Below, one piece after another: positions 1-8,171 of a stretch of 64,000 nucleotides of DNA (its first letter is position 1; the number at the start of each line of letters is the position of its first letter). The notes beneath the pieces are model-generated. The model saw nothing but the letters and a program-made list of their open reading frames with translations, ran no database searches and was not told the origin of the DNA. A program made the translations under genes and the position numbers. The stretch is from Collinsella aerofaciens. Lineage in GTDB: Bacteria; Actinomycetota; Coriobacteriia; Coriobacteriales; Coriobacteriaceae. The stretch spans positions 1 through 64,000 of the forward strand of contig NZ_JADNJQ010000012.1 of NCBI RefSeq assembly GCF_015555045.1, in the 5' to 3' direction.

Positions 1-200
1 GCCGGCCGTAAGCCGCGGAAGCGACACCCACATTACCCGGCCGTGGCCCGGTCCGGGCCCGGCACATCTCTATCAGTCGTTCCCCGCGGCCCCTCCCGCC
101 CCGGCGGCAACACGTCCCGGGCCCTCTACGGGGCAGGGGCTGACGGCCGTCCGGGGCGGTCGGCCAGCGACCACCGGTACGGCTCAATCGTATAACCATG
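1..200. other. Very GC-rich edge segment, no confident gene
   Basis: This stretch is clearly richer in G and C than the rest of the window and contains interrupted palindromes, for example GGCCCGGTCCGGGCC near position 46. On the minus strand a frame opens at an ATG near 198 and stays open to the window edge, about 66 codons rich in Arg, Gly and Pro. Long open frames are expected by chance at this base composition, so I do not call a gene. A structured RNA or the edge of a repeat is equally possible. Confidence 0.3.
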
Positions 201-450
201 CAACGGAAAAGAGCCGCCCTTTCGGACGACTCAAACTGTAATGGGGCTAAAAAGACTGGTGGAGTACATGGGCTGGCGGATCGGCGCGTCGATGCGGGTG
301 CCGTACCCGCCGTTTGTTTCCAGACTGTGTATCTGCGCGTTGGGGAAGCCGTCTCGCGCGCACGCCATGTTGTCAATGGGTTACAGTATGAACGGCGGCT
401 ATGTTTCCGCCAACGCACGAGAGAGTCGTCAACAAGGAGGATGCACGACG

Positions 451-1167
451 ATGCAGCGTGCCAAACAGATATCGGAGTCTATTGAGCTGGGCATCATCTT
501 GGCGCTCGCCGGTGGCTTTATGGACGTGTATTCGTACATTGGGCGCGACCATGTTTTCGCCAACGCGCAGACAGGCAACATCCTGCTCGTGGGCGTGAGC
601 ATCTCGGAGGGCAACTGGGCACTTGCGGAGCGCTACTTCTTCCCTGTGGTGTCGTTTGCCGTGGGTATTATGCTTGCCGATCTGGTACACGAGCGGTTTG
701 GCAGCGTGATTCACTGGCGTCAGGTGACGGTGTTCTTTGAAGCCGTCATCTTGCTGGGCGTGAGCTTTATCCCGGGCGGCAATTTCAACCTGCTCGCCAA
801 CTGCCTCACCTCGTTTGCCTGCGGCATGCAGGTCGAGAGCTTCCGCAAGATCCACGGTCACGGCATCGCTACGACCATGTGCATCGGCAACTTGCGCAAC
901 GCGCTGCAAAACGTGGACGATTACATCATCACCCACAGGCGCGGCTTTTTGGAAAACGGCCTGCTGTACTTTGGCGTGATCTTTACCTTTGTGTTTGGCG
1001 CCGTGTTGGGCAACTGGTGTATTGAGCGCATGGGCCTGCACGCCATCGTCGTGGCGAGCTTGCTGCTGTTTGTTGCGTTTGCCATCATGTTCATCGACCG
1101 TGAGCGCGACTTGCGCTTACGCTGGAAGGTTGCGGCCGAGGCTTGGAAAGAGGGCTGTCGAAAGTAA
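451..1167 (+). CDS. YoaK/DUF1275 family membrane protein
   Basis: The product is a 238-residue multi-spanning membrane protein of the YoaK (DUF1275) family, whose substrate is unknown. The family signature is visible near the N-terminus as GGFMDVYSY followed by FANAQTGN, and about six hydrophobic segments follow, ending with a strongly hydrophobic one before a charged tail. The frame is open further upstream (from 241), but the ATG at 451 follows an AAGGAGG at 434-440, and the extra upstream residues do not resemble the family. A terminator hairpin directly follows, so it is probably monocistronic. The family call is firm; the transported compound cannot be inferred. Confidence 0.85.
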   Translation: MQRAKQISESIELGIILALAGGFMDVYSYIGRDHVFANAQTGNILLVGVSISEGNWALAERYFFPVVSFAVGIMLADLVHERFGSVIHWRQVTVFFEAVILLGVSFIPGGNFNLLANCLTSFACGMQVESFRKIHGHGIATTMCIGNLRNALQNVDDYIITHRRGFLENGLLYFGVIFTFVFGAVLGNWCIERMGLHAIVVASLLLFVAFAIMFIDRERDLRLRWKVAAEAWKEGCRK

Positions 1168-1172
1168 CCGAA

Positions 1173-1208
1173 TGCGGCAAAGGGGCTGTCCCTTTGCCGC
1201 AATATTTT
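1173..1208 (+). terminator. Intrinsic terminator after the YoaK gene
   Basis: A perfect 12-bp stem (arms 1173-1184 and 1190-1201) with a 5-nt loop is followed by a T-rich run. It lies six bases after the stop codon. Confidence 0.75.
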
Positions 1209-1220
1209 TCATCACCTGTT

Positions 1221-1273
1221 GAAACGCTTTAACAAATTTGACGTTCTCACGCGTTTTTTGTTTCAAAAGCGTT
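1221..1273 (+). promoter_or_regulatory. Candidate fucO promoter with flanking inverted repeat
   Basis: A TTGACG hexamer lies at 1238-1243. It is bracketed by AACGCTTT (1223-1230) and its exact reverse complement AAAGCGTT (1266-1273). Paired half-sites around a promoter suggest a repressor operator for the downstream alcohol dehydrogenase. The -10 hexamer is not clear, so this is tentative. Confidence 0.3.
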
Positions 1274-1332
1274 AGGATGGGACTCATAGCGTGGGGCGTA
1301 ATGGGTGCCCCGCACACGATGGGAGGCTATCA

Positions 1333-2499
1333 ATGGCTAATCGTTTCGTTCTCAACACCATTTCTTATCATGGTTCCGGCGCCATCAAGGAGATCCCCGG
1401 CGAGCTCCAGCGTCGCGGCTACAAGAAGATCTTCGTCTGCTCCGACCCCGATCTGGTCAAGTTCGGCGTTACCGCTAAGGTGACCGACGAGCTCGACGCT
1501 GCCGGCATCGCTTGGAGCCTCTACTCCGAGATCAAGCCCAACCCCACTATCCAGAACGTCAAGGACGGCGTCGAGGCCTTCAAGGCCGCCGAGGCTGACG
1601 CTATCGTGACCATCGGTGGCGGCTCCTCCATGGACACCGCTAAGGCCATTGGCATCATCATCAACAACCCCGAGTTCGCCGATGTCCGCAGCCTCGAGGG
1701 CGTTGCTCCCACTAAGAACCACGCCGTGTTCACCATCGCTGTGCCGACGACCGCCGGTACCGCTGCCGAGGTGACCATCAACTACGTCATCACCGACCCC
1801 GAGAAGGTCCGCAAGTTCGTGTGCGTCGACACCAACGACGCCCCCGAGGTCGCCGTCGTCGACCCCGACATGATGGCTTCCATGCCCGCCGGCCTGACCG
1901 CCTCCACCGGCATGGACGCTCTGACCCACGCCATCGAGGGCTATACCACCAAGGGCGCTTGGGAGCTCTCCGACATGTTCCACTTTGAGGCCATCAAGCT
2001 GATCAGCGAGAACCTACGCGACTCCGTTGCCGAGGCCAAGTCCGGCCAGCCCGGCTCCGGCCGCGAGGGCATGGCCCTTGGCCAGTATGTCGCCGGCATG
2101 GGCTTCTCCAATGTTGGCCTGGGCATCGACCACGCCATGGCTCACACCCTGTCCGCTCACTACGACACCCCGCACGGCGTCGCTTGCGCCATGCTGCTGC
2201 CGATCGCCATGGAGTTCAACAAGCCGGTTTGCGCCGAGCGTCTGGCCAAGGTTGCCGTCGCCATGGGCGTTGACACCACGGGCATGAGCACCGACGAGGC
2301 TGCCGACGCCGCTATCGCCGCCGTCAAGCAGCTTTCCGCCGACGTGAATATCCCGCACGTCTGCGAGGCCATGAAGGCTGACGAGATCGAGGTCCTGGCC
2401 AAGGACGCCATGGCCGACGCTTGTTTCCCGGGTAACCCGCGCGAGGCGACGCTCGACGACGTCATCGAGCTCTTCAAGAAGATCTGCCCGGCTGCCTAA
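1333..2499 (+). CDS. fucO: Lactaldehyde reductase, iron-containing alcohol dehydrogenase
   Basis: The 388-residue protein is a group III, Fe-dependent NAD(P) alcohol dehydrogenase. It resembles E. coli FucO along its whole length, starting with MANR and including TTAGTAAEVTINYVITD and the ending GNPREATL. The dinucleotide-binding stretch GGGSSMDTAKAIG and the metal ligands Asp195, His199, His267 and His281 are present; the last two keep the 14-residue spacing of FucO. The predicted reaction is lactaldehyde to 1,2-propanediol, which recycles NADH during fucose, rhamnose or methylglyoxal metabolism, though other short aldehydes are possible. The ATG at 1333 follows GGGAGG at 1321. It stands alone between two hairpins with no sugar genes nearby. 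Confidence 0.88.
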   Translation: MANRFVLNTISYHGSGAIKEIPGELQRRGYKKIFVCSDPDLVKFGVTAKVTDELDAAGIAWSLYSEIKPNPTIQNVKDGVEAFKAAEADAIVTIGGGSSMDTAKAIGIIINNPEFADVRSLEGVAPTKNHAVFTIAVPTTAGTAAEVTINYVITDPEKVRKFVCVDTNDAPEVAVVDPDMMASMPAGLTASTGMDALTHAIEGYTTKGAWELSDMFHFEAIKLISENLRDSVAEAKSGQPGSGREGMALGQYVAGMGFSNVGLGIDHAMAHTLSAHYDTPHGVACAMLLPIAMEFNKPVCAERLAKVAVAMGVDTTGMSTDEAADAAIAAVKQLSADVNIPHVCEAMKADEIEVLAKDAMADACFPGNPREATLDDVIELFKKICPAA

Positions 2500-2510
2500 C
2501 TTGGTTCGGC

Positions 2511-2633
2511 GGGCCCCTGCCCGTTAGCCCCACAATCGTCCTCGGACATGTCGGAAGCCCCCGCTGCGCACTTCGTGCGGCGGGGGCTTCCTCCGTCCTG
2601 CGGAAAGATTGTGGGGCAAACGGGCAGGGGCCC
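2511..2633. repeat. Compound intergenic hairpin after fucO
   Basis: Outer arms 2511-2536 and 2608-2633 are reverse complements at 25 of 26 positions. Nested inside is a second stem, arms 2553-2564 and 2580-2591. The size exceeds a normal terminator, and the element resembles the other long hairpins in this window, although it may also end the fucO transcript. Confidence 0.75.
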
Positions 2634-2756
2634 GACGGCTCGTTATCGTGGCGGGCGCAGTTCTGAAGAGCTCGATGGGTCATCTCGCTAGGTAAAAAGA
2701 TGGTTCGCGGTGGTATTGTTGCTGTGGGTTTAATTCGATACGAAAGGGTGACTTTG

Positions 2757-3785
2757 GTGTCCAAGATGGATTCTACGCTCTCCTATATTACTGACCAGTT
2801 GAAGGCGCTTACCTCGATTGCTTCGCCTACGGGCTATACCCGTGCGGCGACTGATTATCTGATGGAAACGTTGCGCGATATGGGCTTTGGGCCCGAGCGT
2901 TCTAACAAGGGCAATGTGCTCGTTGAGCTTGGTGGTGAGGGTGAGCCGCTCGTACTGGCGAGCCATGTCGATACCCTGGGCGCCATGGTGCGCTCCATTA
3001 AGGACAATGGCCGCCTGCGTCCCACGACGCTTGGTGGGCACCAGTGGTCTACGGCCGATGGCGAGAACTGCACCGTCTACACGCGTGGCGGCAATGTGTA
3101 CACGGGCGTGGTTCTCAATACCGAGCCTTCGGCGCATGTGGCCGATGAGCCGGTCAAGACCATCGAGAAGAACATGGAAATCCTGCTCGACGAGAACGTT
3201 GACAGCAAGGACGATGTGCTCGAGCTGGGTATTCAAACCGGCGACATCATCGCTATGGATCCGCGCACCACGGTAACGGAGAGCGGCTTCATCAAGAGTC
3301 GCTTCCTTGACGACAAGCTGTCCGCGTCGATTCTGCTGGGTTTGGCCTGCGCTGTCGCCGACGGCGAGGTGACCCTTTCGCGCAAGGTTTCGCTGCTCTT
3401 TACGGTGTACGAGGAGGTCGGCCACGGCGGTGCCTTTGTGCCGGCCGACACGCGCGAGATGATCAGCGTGGACATGGGCTGCGTGGGCGACGACCTGGGC
3501 TGCACCGAGCGCATGGTTTCGATTTGCGCTAAGGATTCGGGCGGTCCGTACAACTACGACCTGGTAACCACGCTGTCCAACATCGCGCGCGAGCTGGAGC
3601 TCGATTACGCCATCGATGTGTACCCGCACTATGGCTCCGACGTCGAGGCCACGCTCTCGGCCGGCTACGACATTCGCCATGGTCTGATCGGCCCCGGCGT
3701 GTACGCGAGCCACAACTACGAGCGCAGCCACATCGACGGCGTGCGCAATACCTACGAGCTGGTTCGCGCCTACGTTCAGCGCTAA
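2757..3785 (+). CDS. M42 family zinc aminopeptidase
   Basis: The 342-residue protein belongs to the M42 (glutamyl aminopeptidase/cellulase M) family of cytosolic di-metal aminopeptidases, which form large oligomers and trim peptides. Visible metal and catalytic motifs are ASHVDTLGAM (His70, Asp72), FLDDKLSA near residue 185, the EEVGHGG pair of glutamates near 220, SVDMG, and a late His in SHNYERSH. I chose the GTG at 2757 because GAAAGGG ends eight bases upstream; an in-frame ATG at 2766 is the alternative. Length is normal for the family. It is flanked by hairpins on both sides and is probably transcribed alone. Exact peptide preference is not visible. Confidence 0.85.
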   Translation: MSKMDSTLSYITDQLKALTSIASPTGYTRAATDYLMETLRDMGFGPERSNKGNVLVELGGEGEPLVLASHVDTLGAMVRSIKDNGRLRPTTLGGHQWSTADGENCTVYTRGGNVYTGVVLNTEPSAHVADEPVKTIEKNMEILLDENVDSKDDVLELGIQTGDIIAMDPRTTVTESGFIKSRFLDDKLSASILLGLACAVADGEVTLSRKVSLLFTVYEEVGHGGAFVPADTREMISVDMGCVGDDLGCTERMVSICAKDSGGPYNYDLVTTLSNIARELELDYAIDVYPHYGSDVEATLSAGYDIRHGLIGPGVYASHNYERSHIDGVRNTYELVRAYVQR

Positions 3786-3837
3786 CGATGCAGCGGCCTC
3801 GGCTGATACAGTAGTACCGACTGAGGCCGTCCTCTCT

Positions 3838-3906
3838 AAGTTGCGGTGAAATAGGGACTGTTTGGCGGTTTTAAACGTTTAAACAGTCCCTATTTCACCG
3901 CAACTT
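3838..3906. repeat. Perfect 26-bp intergenic hairpin, TTGCGGTG family
   Basis: Arms 3838-3863 and 3881-3906 are perfect reverse complements with a 17-nt loop. The outer ends read AGTTGCGGTGAAATAG, almost the same as the element at 14917-14983. It lies between the convergent M42 and mnmA genes and could also stop both transcripts. Confidence 0.8.
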
Positions 3907-3921
3907 ATGAAGGGGATGGGA

Positions 3922-5022
3922 CTACTTGATGGCGGCAGTCACGGTGCCGCCGCCGAGGACGATGTCGCCGCGATAGACGACGACGGCTTGGCCGGGGGCG
4001 ATGGCTCGCTGCGGCTCGTCAAAGGTCAGCAGCATTTGCCTGTCTTCGTCACGCGTAAGGGTCGCTGCCTGGTCTTTCTGACGGTAGCGGTATTTGGCAC
4101 CTACGCGAATGCCGCCGGCGTCGAGCTCCGCCTCCATACGCTCTGCCGGAGCGCTCCAGATCCAGTCGTTTGCCGTGAGCGCTGTGGCCGCCAGGTCCTC
4201 GGCCTCGCCCAGATGCACGGTGTTGCTGGCGGCATCGACGCCCGTCACATACACGGGATGCGCCATCGCGACGCCCAGGCCCTTGCGCTGGCCGATGGTG
4301 TAGCGCAGCGCGCCGTTGTGGTGCCCGACCACGCTGCCGTCGCGCCACACAATGTCGCCCGGTGCAGCGGCATGTCCGCAGCGGCGCTCGATATAGCCTG
4401 CGTAGTCACCGTCCGCGATAAAGCAGATGTCCTCGCTTTCGGCCTTCTGGGCGTTGGTAAAGCCCTGCTCGGCGGCTATGCGGCGCACGTCGCGCTCTTT
4501 GTCCAGGCCAGCCAGCGGAAAGATCGTGTGCGCCAGGCGCTCCTGCGTAAGTGAATACAAAAAGTAGCTTTGGTCCTTTTTGGGGTCCTCGCCGCGATGT
4601 AGCTGCCAGGTGCCGTCTGCCGCCTGGCTTGTTTTGGCGTAATGTCCCGTTGCGATGTAGTCGCAGCCCATGTCCAGCGCCGCATCGAGCAGTGCGCCAA
4701 ACTTAATGTGGCGGTTGCAGATAATGCACGGGTTGGGCGTCAGCCCCTCCTGGTAGGCGTTCACAAAGCGCTCGATAACACTGCGGTCGAAGGTCTGCTG
4801 CAGGTCGAGCACATGATGGGGTATCCCCAGACGCTCGGCGACCGCCTTCGCGTCGGCGATGTCGCGGCCGACCTTACTCATGCCCGTGGCGGGGTCGGGT
4901 GCGGGGCAGGTGAGGCGCATGGTGGCACCGACGCATTCGTAGCCCTGGCTTTTGAGCAGGTACGCGGTCACGCTGGAATCGACGCCGCCGCTCATGGCGA
5001 CGAGCACGCGCTTGTTGTGCAT
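3922..5022 (-). CDS. mnmA: tRNA 2-thiouridine(34) synthase MnmA
   Basis: The 366-residue enzyme thiolates the wobble uridine of tRNA-Lys, Glu and Gln, taking persulfide sulfur from a cysteine desulfurase. The N-terminal PP-loop SGGVDSS (residues 11-17) binds ATP. The catalytic cysteines are Cys99 in NPCIICNRH and Cys200 in SEDICF. The C-terminal part is the usual beta-barrel tail. An AAGGAG on the minus strand precedes the ATG at 5022 by about ten bases. It follows cysK in the same direction, separated by about 180 bases containing a promoter and hairpin. No cysteine desulfurase gene is in the window, although one is often next to mnmA. Confidence 0.95.
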   Translation of the reverse strand: MHNKRVLVAMSGGVDSSVTAYLLKSQGYECVGATMRLTCPAPDPATGMSKVGRDIADAKAVAERLGIPHHVLDLQQTFDRSVIERFVNAYQEGLTPNPCIICNRHIKFGALLDAALDMGCDYIATGHYAKTSQAADGTWQLHRGEDPKKDQSYFLYSLTQERLAHTIFPLAGLDKERDVRRIAAEQGFTNAQKAESEDICFIADGDYAGYIERRCGHAAAPGDIVWRDGSVVGHHNGALRYTIGQRKGLGVAMAHPVYVTGVDAASNTVHLGEAEDLAATALTANDWIWSAPAERMEAELDAGGIRVGAKYRYRQKDQAATLTRDEDRQMLLTFDEPQRAIAPGQAVVVYRGDIVLGGGTVTAAIK

Positions 5023-5051
5023 GGGGAGGTTCTCCTTGGTGGCATGTGGCC

Positions 5052-5100
5052 AAAAAAGAAAAGCGGCGCGGGAGGCTGGTTCCGCGCCGCAGACATTGTA
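5052..5100 (-). promoter_or_regulatory. mnmA promoter with 5'-end terminator-like hairpin
   Basis: On the minus strand an extended -10 element, TGCTACAAT, occupies 5103-5095. About seven bases on, at the expected transcript start, begins a perfect 9-bp GC stem (arms 5082-5090 and 5063-5071) followed by a U-rich run (5062-5052). The same hairpin can terminate read-through from cysK, or cap or attenuate the mnmA message. Confidence 0.45.
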
Positions 5101-5203
5101 GCAAGTTCGGGCGTCGTGTGGGACACCCTAACGAGATGGGCTCAGGCGGCCAGAAGAGAGGGTAGACCGGCGTGCCTTGGGCCTATCGACAAGTGACGGG
5201 CCC

Positions 5204-6142
5204 TTAGTCCTGGAAGAGCGCCGTGGACAGGTAGCGCTCGCCGGTGTCGGCAAGCAGGGCCACGATGGTCTTGCCCTCGTTCTCGGGGCGCTTGGCCAGT
5301 TGCAGTGCGGCCCACACGGCGGCACCGGACGAAATGCCCACGAGCACGCCCTCCTTGTGGCCCACGGCGCGGCCGGTGGCAAAGGCGTCGTCGTTCTCGA
5401 CGGGGATGATCTCGTCGTAGACCTGGGTGTCGAGGACGTCGGGCACAAAGCCGGCACCGATGCCCTGGATCTTGTGCGGGCCGGCCTGGCCCTTAGAGAG
5501 CACCGGTGAGGTGGCGGGCTCAACGGCGACGACCTGAATCTCGGGGTTCTGCTCCTTGAGGAATTCGCCCACGCCGGTCACGGTACCGCCGGTGCCAACG
5601 CCGGCGACGAAAATGTCGACCTGGCCGTCGGTGTCGTCCCAGATCTCGGGGCCGGTCGTGGCCTTGTGAATGGCCGGGTTGGCGGGGTTCACAAACTGGC
5701 CGGCGATGATGCTGTTGGGAGTCTCCTTCTGCAGCTCCTCGGCCTTGGCGATAGCGCCCTTCATGCCCTTGGAGCCGTCGGTGAGCACGAGCTGCGCACC
5801 GTATGCTTGCATCAGCTTGCGGCGCTCGACGGACATGGTCTCGGGCATGGTGATGATCACCTTGTAGCCGCGGGCGGCCGCCACCGAGGCGATGCCGACG
5901 CCGGTGTTGCCGCTCGTGGGCTCGATGATGGTGTAGTCGCCGCCGCGCACGAGCTTGCCGGCCTTCTCGGCCTCGTCAATCATGTTCTTGGCGACGCGGT
6001 CTTTAACGGATCCGGCGGGGTTGAAGTATTCCAGTTTGACGAGCACGCGAGCCTTGAGGTCCTCGTCGGCCTCAAAGTGGGTGAGCTCCAGAAGCGGGGT
6101 GTGGCCGATAAGCTGATCGATGGACGTGTAAACCTTGCTCAT
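5204..6142 (-). CDS. cysK: Cysteine synthase A (O-acetylserine sulfhydrylase)
   Basis: The 312-residue PLP enzyme joins sulfide with O-acetylserine to give cysteine. Lys47 in GSVKDR is the PLP Schiff-base lysine, TSGNTG (76-81) binds the substrate carboxylate, and [10 protein letters not shown] binds the PLP phosphate. Length matches CysK rather than CysM. It is transcribed away from an Rrf2-type regulator gene, with a 253-base divergent region between them. In Bacillus subtilis the Rrf2 protein CymR forms a regulatory complex with CysK, so this arrangement may reflect cysteine-responsive control; that part is inference. Confidence 0.95.
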   Translation of the reverse strand: MSKVYTSIDQLIGHTPLLELTHFEADEDLKARVLVKLEYFNPAGSVKDRVAKNMIDEAEKAGKLVRGGDYTIIEPTSGNTGVGIASVAAARGYKVIITMPETMSVERRKLMQAYGAQLVLTDGSKGMKGAIAKAEELQKETPNSIIAGQFVNPANPAIHKATTGPEIWDDTDGQVDIFVAGVGTGGTVTGVGEFLKEQNPEIQVVAVEPATSPVLSKGQAGPHKIQGIGAGFVPDVLDTQVYDEIIPVENDDAFATGRAVGHKEGVLVGISSGAAVWAALQLAKRPENEGKTIVALLADTGERYLSTALFQD

Positions 6143-6249
6143 GGTGAACCTCCAAAGTGTTCAAGTTGCTGGTTGCCGTATGGTTTTACGGCGTGTCTAG
6201 CAGCCAAACCCATAAACCTTATAGGTTGTTCGTTTTGCTGTTGGCAAGC

Positions 6250-6278
6250 ATAGTAGACAGTAAAGCCTAGTAACGCAA
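6250..6278 (-). promoter_or_regulatory. Promoter of cysK
   Basis: Read on the minus strand, TTGCGT (6278-6273) and TACTAT (6255-6250) are separated by 17 bases. This leaves a leader of about 100 bases before cysK. The surrounding region holds short palindromes such as ACCTTATAGGT near 6216 that could be regulator sites. Confidence 0.5.
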
Positions 6279-6395
6279 TAGGAAATAGAAGATTATTACG
6301 AGTCGATTAACCATCTTGACCGGAACGGGTATTTTCAAAACCAATTTTTCGGCTAGAATTTCTACGGACTAAATGACCGAAAGGCAGCACTATAT

Positions 6396-6824
6396 ATGTT
6401 GGTTTCTACTAAGGGCAGATATGCCCTGCGCGTTATGGTCGATCTGGCCGAGCACCAGGCGGCCGGTCGCATCCCGCTCAAAGAGATCGCGGCGCGACAG
6501 GGGATTTCCGAGAAATATCTCGAGAACATCTTGGCTACGCTCGTACGTGCCAACATGCTCTCGGGTATGCGTGGCAAGGGCGGCGGCTACGTGCTCACGC
6601 GCCCGCCCGAGCAGTACACGGTGGGCGAGATCTTGCGTCTGACCGAGGGCAGCCTAGCACCGGTCGCATGCCTGGACGGCGACTGCAAGGGCTGTTCGCG
6701 TTCGGACGAGTGCCCCACGCTCGACGTGTGGAAGAACCTGGACAAGCTCATCAACGACTACCTCGACGGTGTGACGCTCGATCAACTTGTCGCTCCCAAC
6801 CATGGCTACGACTATGTCATCTAA
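6396..6824 (+). CDS. Rrf2 family regulator, IscR/CymR-like, with cysteine cluster
   Basis: The 142-residue protein has the Rrf2 winged helix at residues 1-80, with the conserved start STKGRYALR and the wing motif GGGYVLTRP. It carries cysteines at 92, 97, 100 and 106 (ACLDGDCKGC then DECPT). IscR holds its [2Fe-2S] cluster with cysteines beginning at position 92, so an iron-sulfur sensor is likely, although the spacing differs. The divergent cysK and mnmA suggest control of cysteine and sulfur use. A candidate promoter (TTTTCA at 6332, TAGAAT at 6354, 16-base gap) precedes the ATG. Whether it is a CymR- or IscR-type sensor is open. Confidence 0.88.
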   Translation: MLVSTKGRYALRVMVDLAEHQAAGRIPLKEIAARQGISEKYLENILATLVRANMLSGMRGKGGGYVLTRPPEQYTVGEILRLTEGSLAPVACLDGDCKGCSRSDECPTLDVWKNLDKLINDYLDGVTLDQLVAPNHGYDYVI

Positions 6825-6837
6825 CCCACACCTGCAT

Positions 6838-6878
6838 TTGGGGACGGGGTAGAAATGGTAGATTCTCTCGTCCTTTGA
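6838..6878. repeat. Possible decayed GGGACGGGG hairpin
   Basis: The segment contains the core GGGGACGGGG shared with the larger hairpins at 8003, 18901 and 57458. Its right side, TTCTCTCGTCC, is only an imperfect complement. It may be a degraded copy of the same element. Confidence 0.35.
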
Positions 6879-6892
6879 GACTTGACAAATAA

Positions 6893-6926
6893 GAAGGCCG
6901 CCCATTTTTTGCGATGGGCGGCCTTC
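6893..6926. terminator. Bidirectional terminator between convergent genes
   Basis: Arms 6893-6905 and 6914-6926 form a perfect 13-bp stem in the gap between the convergent rrf2 and holin-like genes, with T-rich sequence on the plus side. Confidence 0.8.
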
Positions 6927-6962
6927 GTTTTGGGTCGATATGACGGTTCGTATTGAACAGTT

Positions 6963-7328
6963 CTAGCCCTCGGCGATGCTGTCGAGAATGCTGCGCATGA
7001 TGGATACCAGGATGCTGCCCATAAAGGCCGATCCAAAGCCGGCAATGGAGATACCCGCGCCCAGCAGATTGACCGACAGGTAGCTGGCCAGCTCGAGCAT
7101 AAAGCTGTTGACTACGAGCTGAAAAATACCAAGCGTGATAATAGTGAGCGGCAGCGAGATGACCGTCAGGAACGGCTTGACGAGCGAGTCGACGATGTTG
7201 AGGAACAGTCCCACGAAGGCAAAGCAGACCCAAGCCTCGGCAAAGCCGAAGGGTTGGATACCGGGGACGAGGAACGTGGCGATCGCGATGGCGATCGAGG
7301 TGAAGAGCCAGTTAAGCATAAAGCGCAT
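6963..7328 (-). CDS. Phage holin family 4 (superfamily IV) membrane protein
   Basis: The 121-residue protein is almost entirely hydrophobic, with four membrane segments. It matches the four-TM 'mycobacterial phage holin' family (PF04020), seen in the pattern VGLFLNIVDSLVKPFL followed by TLGIFQLVVNSFMLEL. Despite the family name, members are common single chromosomal genes and usually unrelated to prophage. No phage genes are near. A GAAAGGA precedes the ATG at 7328 by eight bases. The cellular role is unknown. Confidence 0.85.
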   Translation of the reverse strand: MRFMLNWLFTSIAIAIATFLVPGIQPFGFAEAWVCFAFVGLFLNIVDSLVKPFLTVISLPLTIITLGIFQLVVNSFMLELASYLSVNLLGAGISIAGFGSAFMGSILVSIMRSILDSIAEG

Positions 7329-7538
7329 GGCGTGAATCCTTTCTTGCGCCGGGGTTGCTGGCGTCGCGTGAAGCGGCTTGCGGCGGCGACTTGGATGGTT
7401 GCGCGGGCGCGCCGCGGTGTTTGGGCGCCCATTGTCTCAAATATTCGTGGAGCTTACGTGCGCATTCGGTTTCTAAACGGCGTTCGTCCTGAAAAACGTG
7501 CCGCTGGCAGAGAGTCTTGTCGCTTTAGTTTGGTGGTG

Positions 7539-7547
7539 TGCTACACT
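7539..7547 (+). promoter_or_regulatory. Extended -10 element upstream of yerC-like gene
   Basis: The sequence TGCTACACT is an extended -10 element, with no strong -35. It gives a leader of about 100 bases before the ATG at 7653. The rest of the 7329-7652 gap shows no gene that I can support. Confidence 0.4.
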
Positions 7548-7652
7548 GCTACGGGCAAATAGCCCATGCATAGTTTTATTGCATATTACGGGCGAACGAT
7601 GCCCGATGTCAGTATCAACTTCGATGCCTTATGGCGGGTTTGGCGGTGATCG

Positions 7653-7952
7653 ATGAATATCGAGAACATGTTTGACAAGCCTGATGTCAAGCAGCTGGTC
7701 CACGCATTTAGCCTTTTGGATGACGAGAACGATATCCAGGCGTTTTTAACCGATATCTGCACGCCGCGCGAGATTTGCGATCTTTCTCAGCGCCTGCAGG
7801 TCGCGCGCTATCTGGATGAGGGCGAGCCCTATGTTGAGGTTCAGGCCCGCACCGGCGCTTCGTCCACCACGGTGAGCCGCGTGTCCAAGGCGCTCAACGG
7901 CGAGTACGGTGGCTATCGCAAGATCCTCATCAAACTGGAGGATGGCGAGTAG
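7653..7952 (+). CDS. YerC/YecD family TrpR-related protein
   Basis: The 99-residue protein belongs to the TrpR-like YerC/YecD family of small DNA-binding proteins. The family core is visible as TPREICDLSQRLQVARYL, followed by a helix-turn-helix around TGASSTTVSRVSKALN. Family members in Firmicutes often sit beside pcrA or purB; here the next gene on the same strand is addB, though a terminator and a long hairpin separate them. The target genes are unknown. Confidence 0.88.
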   Translation: MNIENMFDKPDVKQLVHAFSLLDDENDIQAFLTDICTPREICDLSQRLQVARYLDEGEPYVEVQARTGASSTTVSRVSKALNGEYGGYRKILIKLEDGE

Positions 7953-7978
7953 GCCAGCGGCAAAAATAAATTGCGCAG

Positions 7979-8004
7979 AACCGTCCCTTCGGGGGCGGTT
8001 TTTT
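7979..8004 (+). terminator. Intrinsic terminator after yerC-like gene
   Basis: A stem of about nine pairs (AACCGTCCC with GGGCGGTT, one wobble), with a TTCG-type loop, is followed directly by a T run at 7999-8004. Confidence 0.75.
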
Positions 8005-8088
8005 GATCCCTCGGGGACGGGGGAAACGGATCACCGGGTTAGACTGACCCCCTCGTTGATCCGTTTTCCTCCGTCCCCAAGGGATCAA
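8003..8088. repeat. Long intergenic hairpin with GGGGACGG core
   Basis: The left arm 8003-8033 and right arm 8057-8088 are near-perfect complements. They run from TTGATCCCT through GGGGACGGGGGAAACGGATCA to the loop. It sits right behind the yerC terminator and upstream of addB and shares the GGGACGGGG core with the elements at 18901 and 57458. Confidence 0.78.
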
Positions 8089-8171
8089 ATCTGTTGGCGT
8101 GGGGCAAATCTGTCCGCGTGGGCGGGTAGGATGGATGCATTGATTATTGCGAACGGTTTGAGTGGAGGACC

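Noticed and set aside
6963..7328. Holin gene as evidence of a prophage
   Set aside because: The four-TM family is mostly chromosomal and no phage structural, integrase or lysis genes are near.
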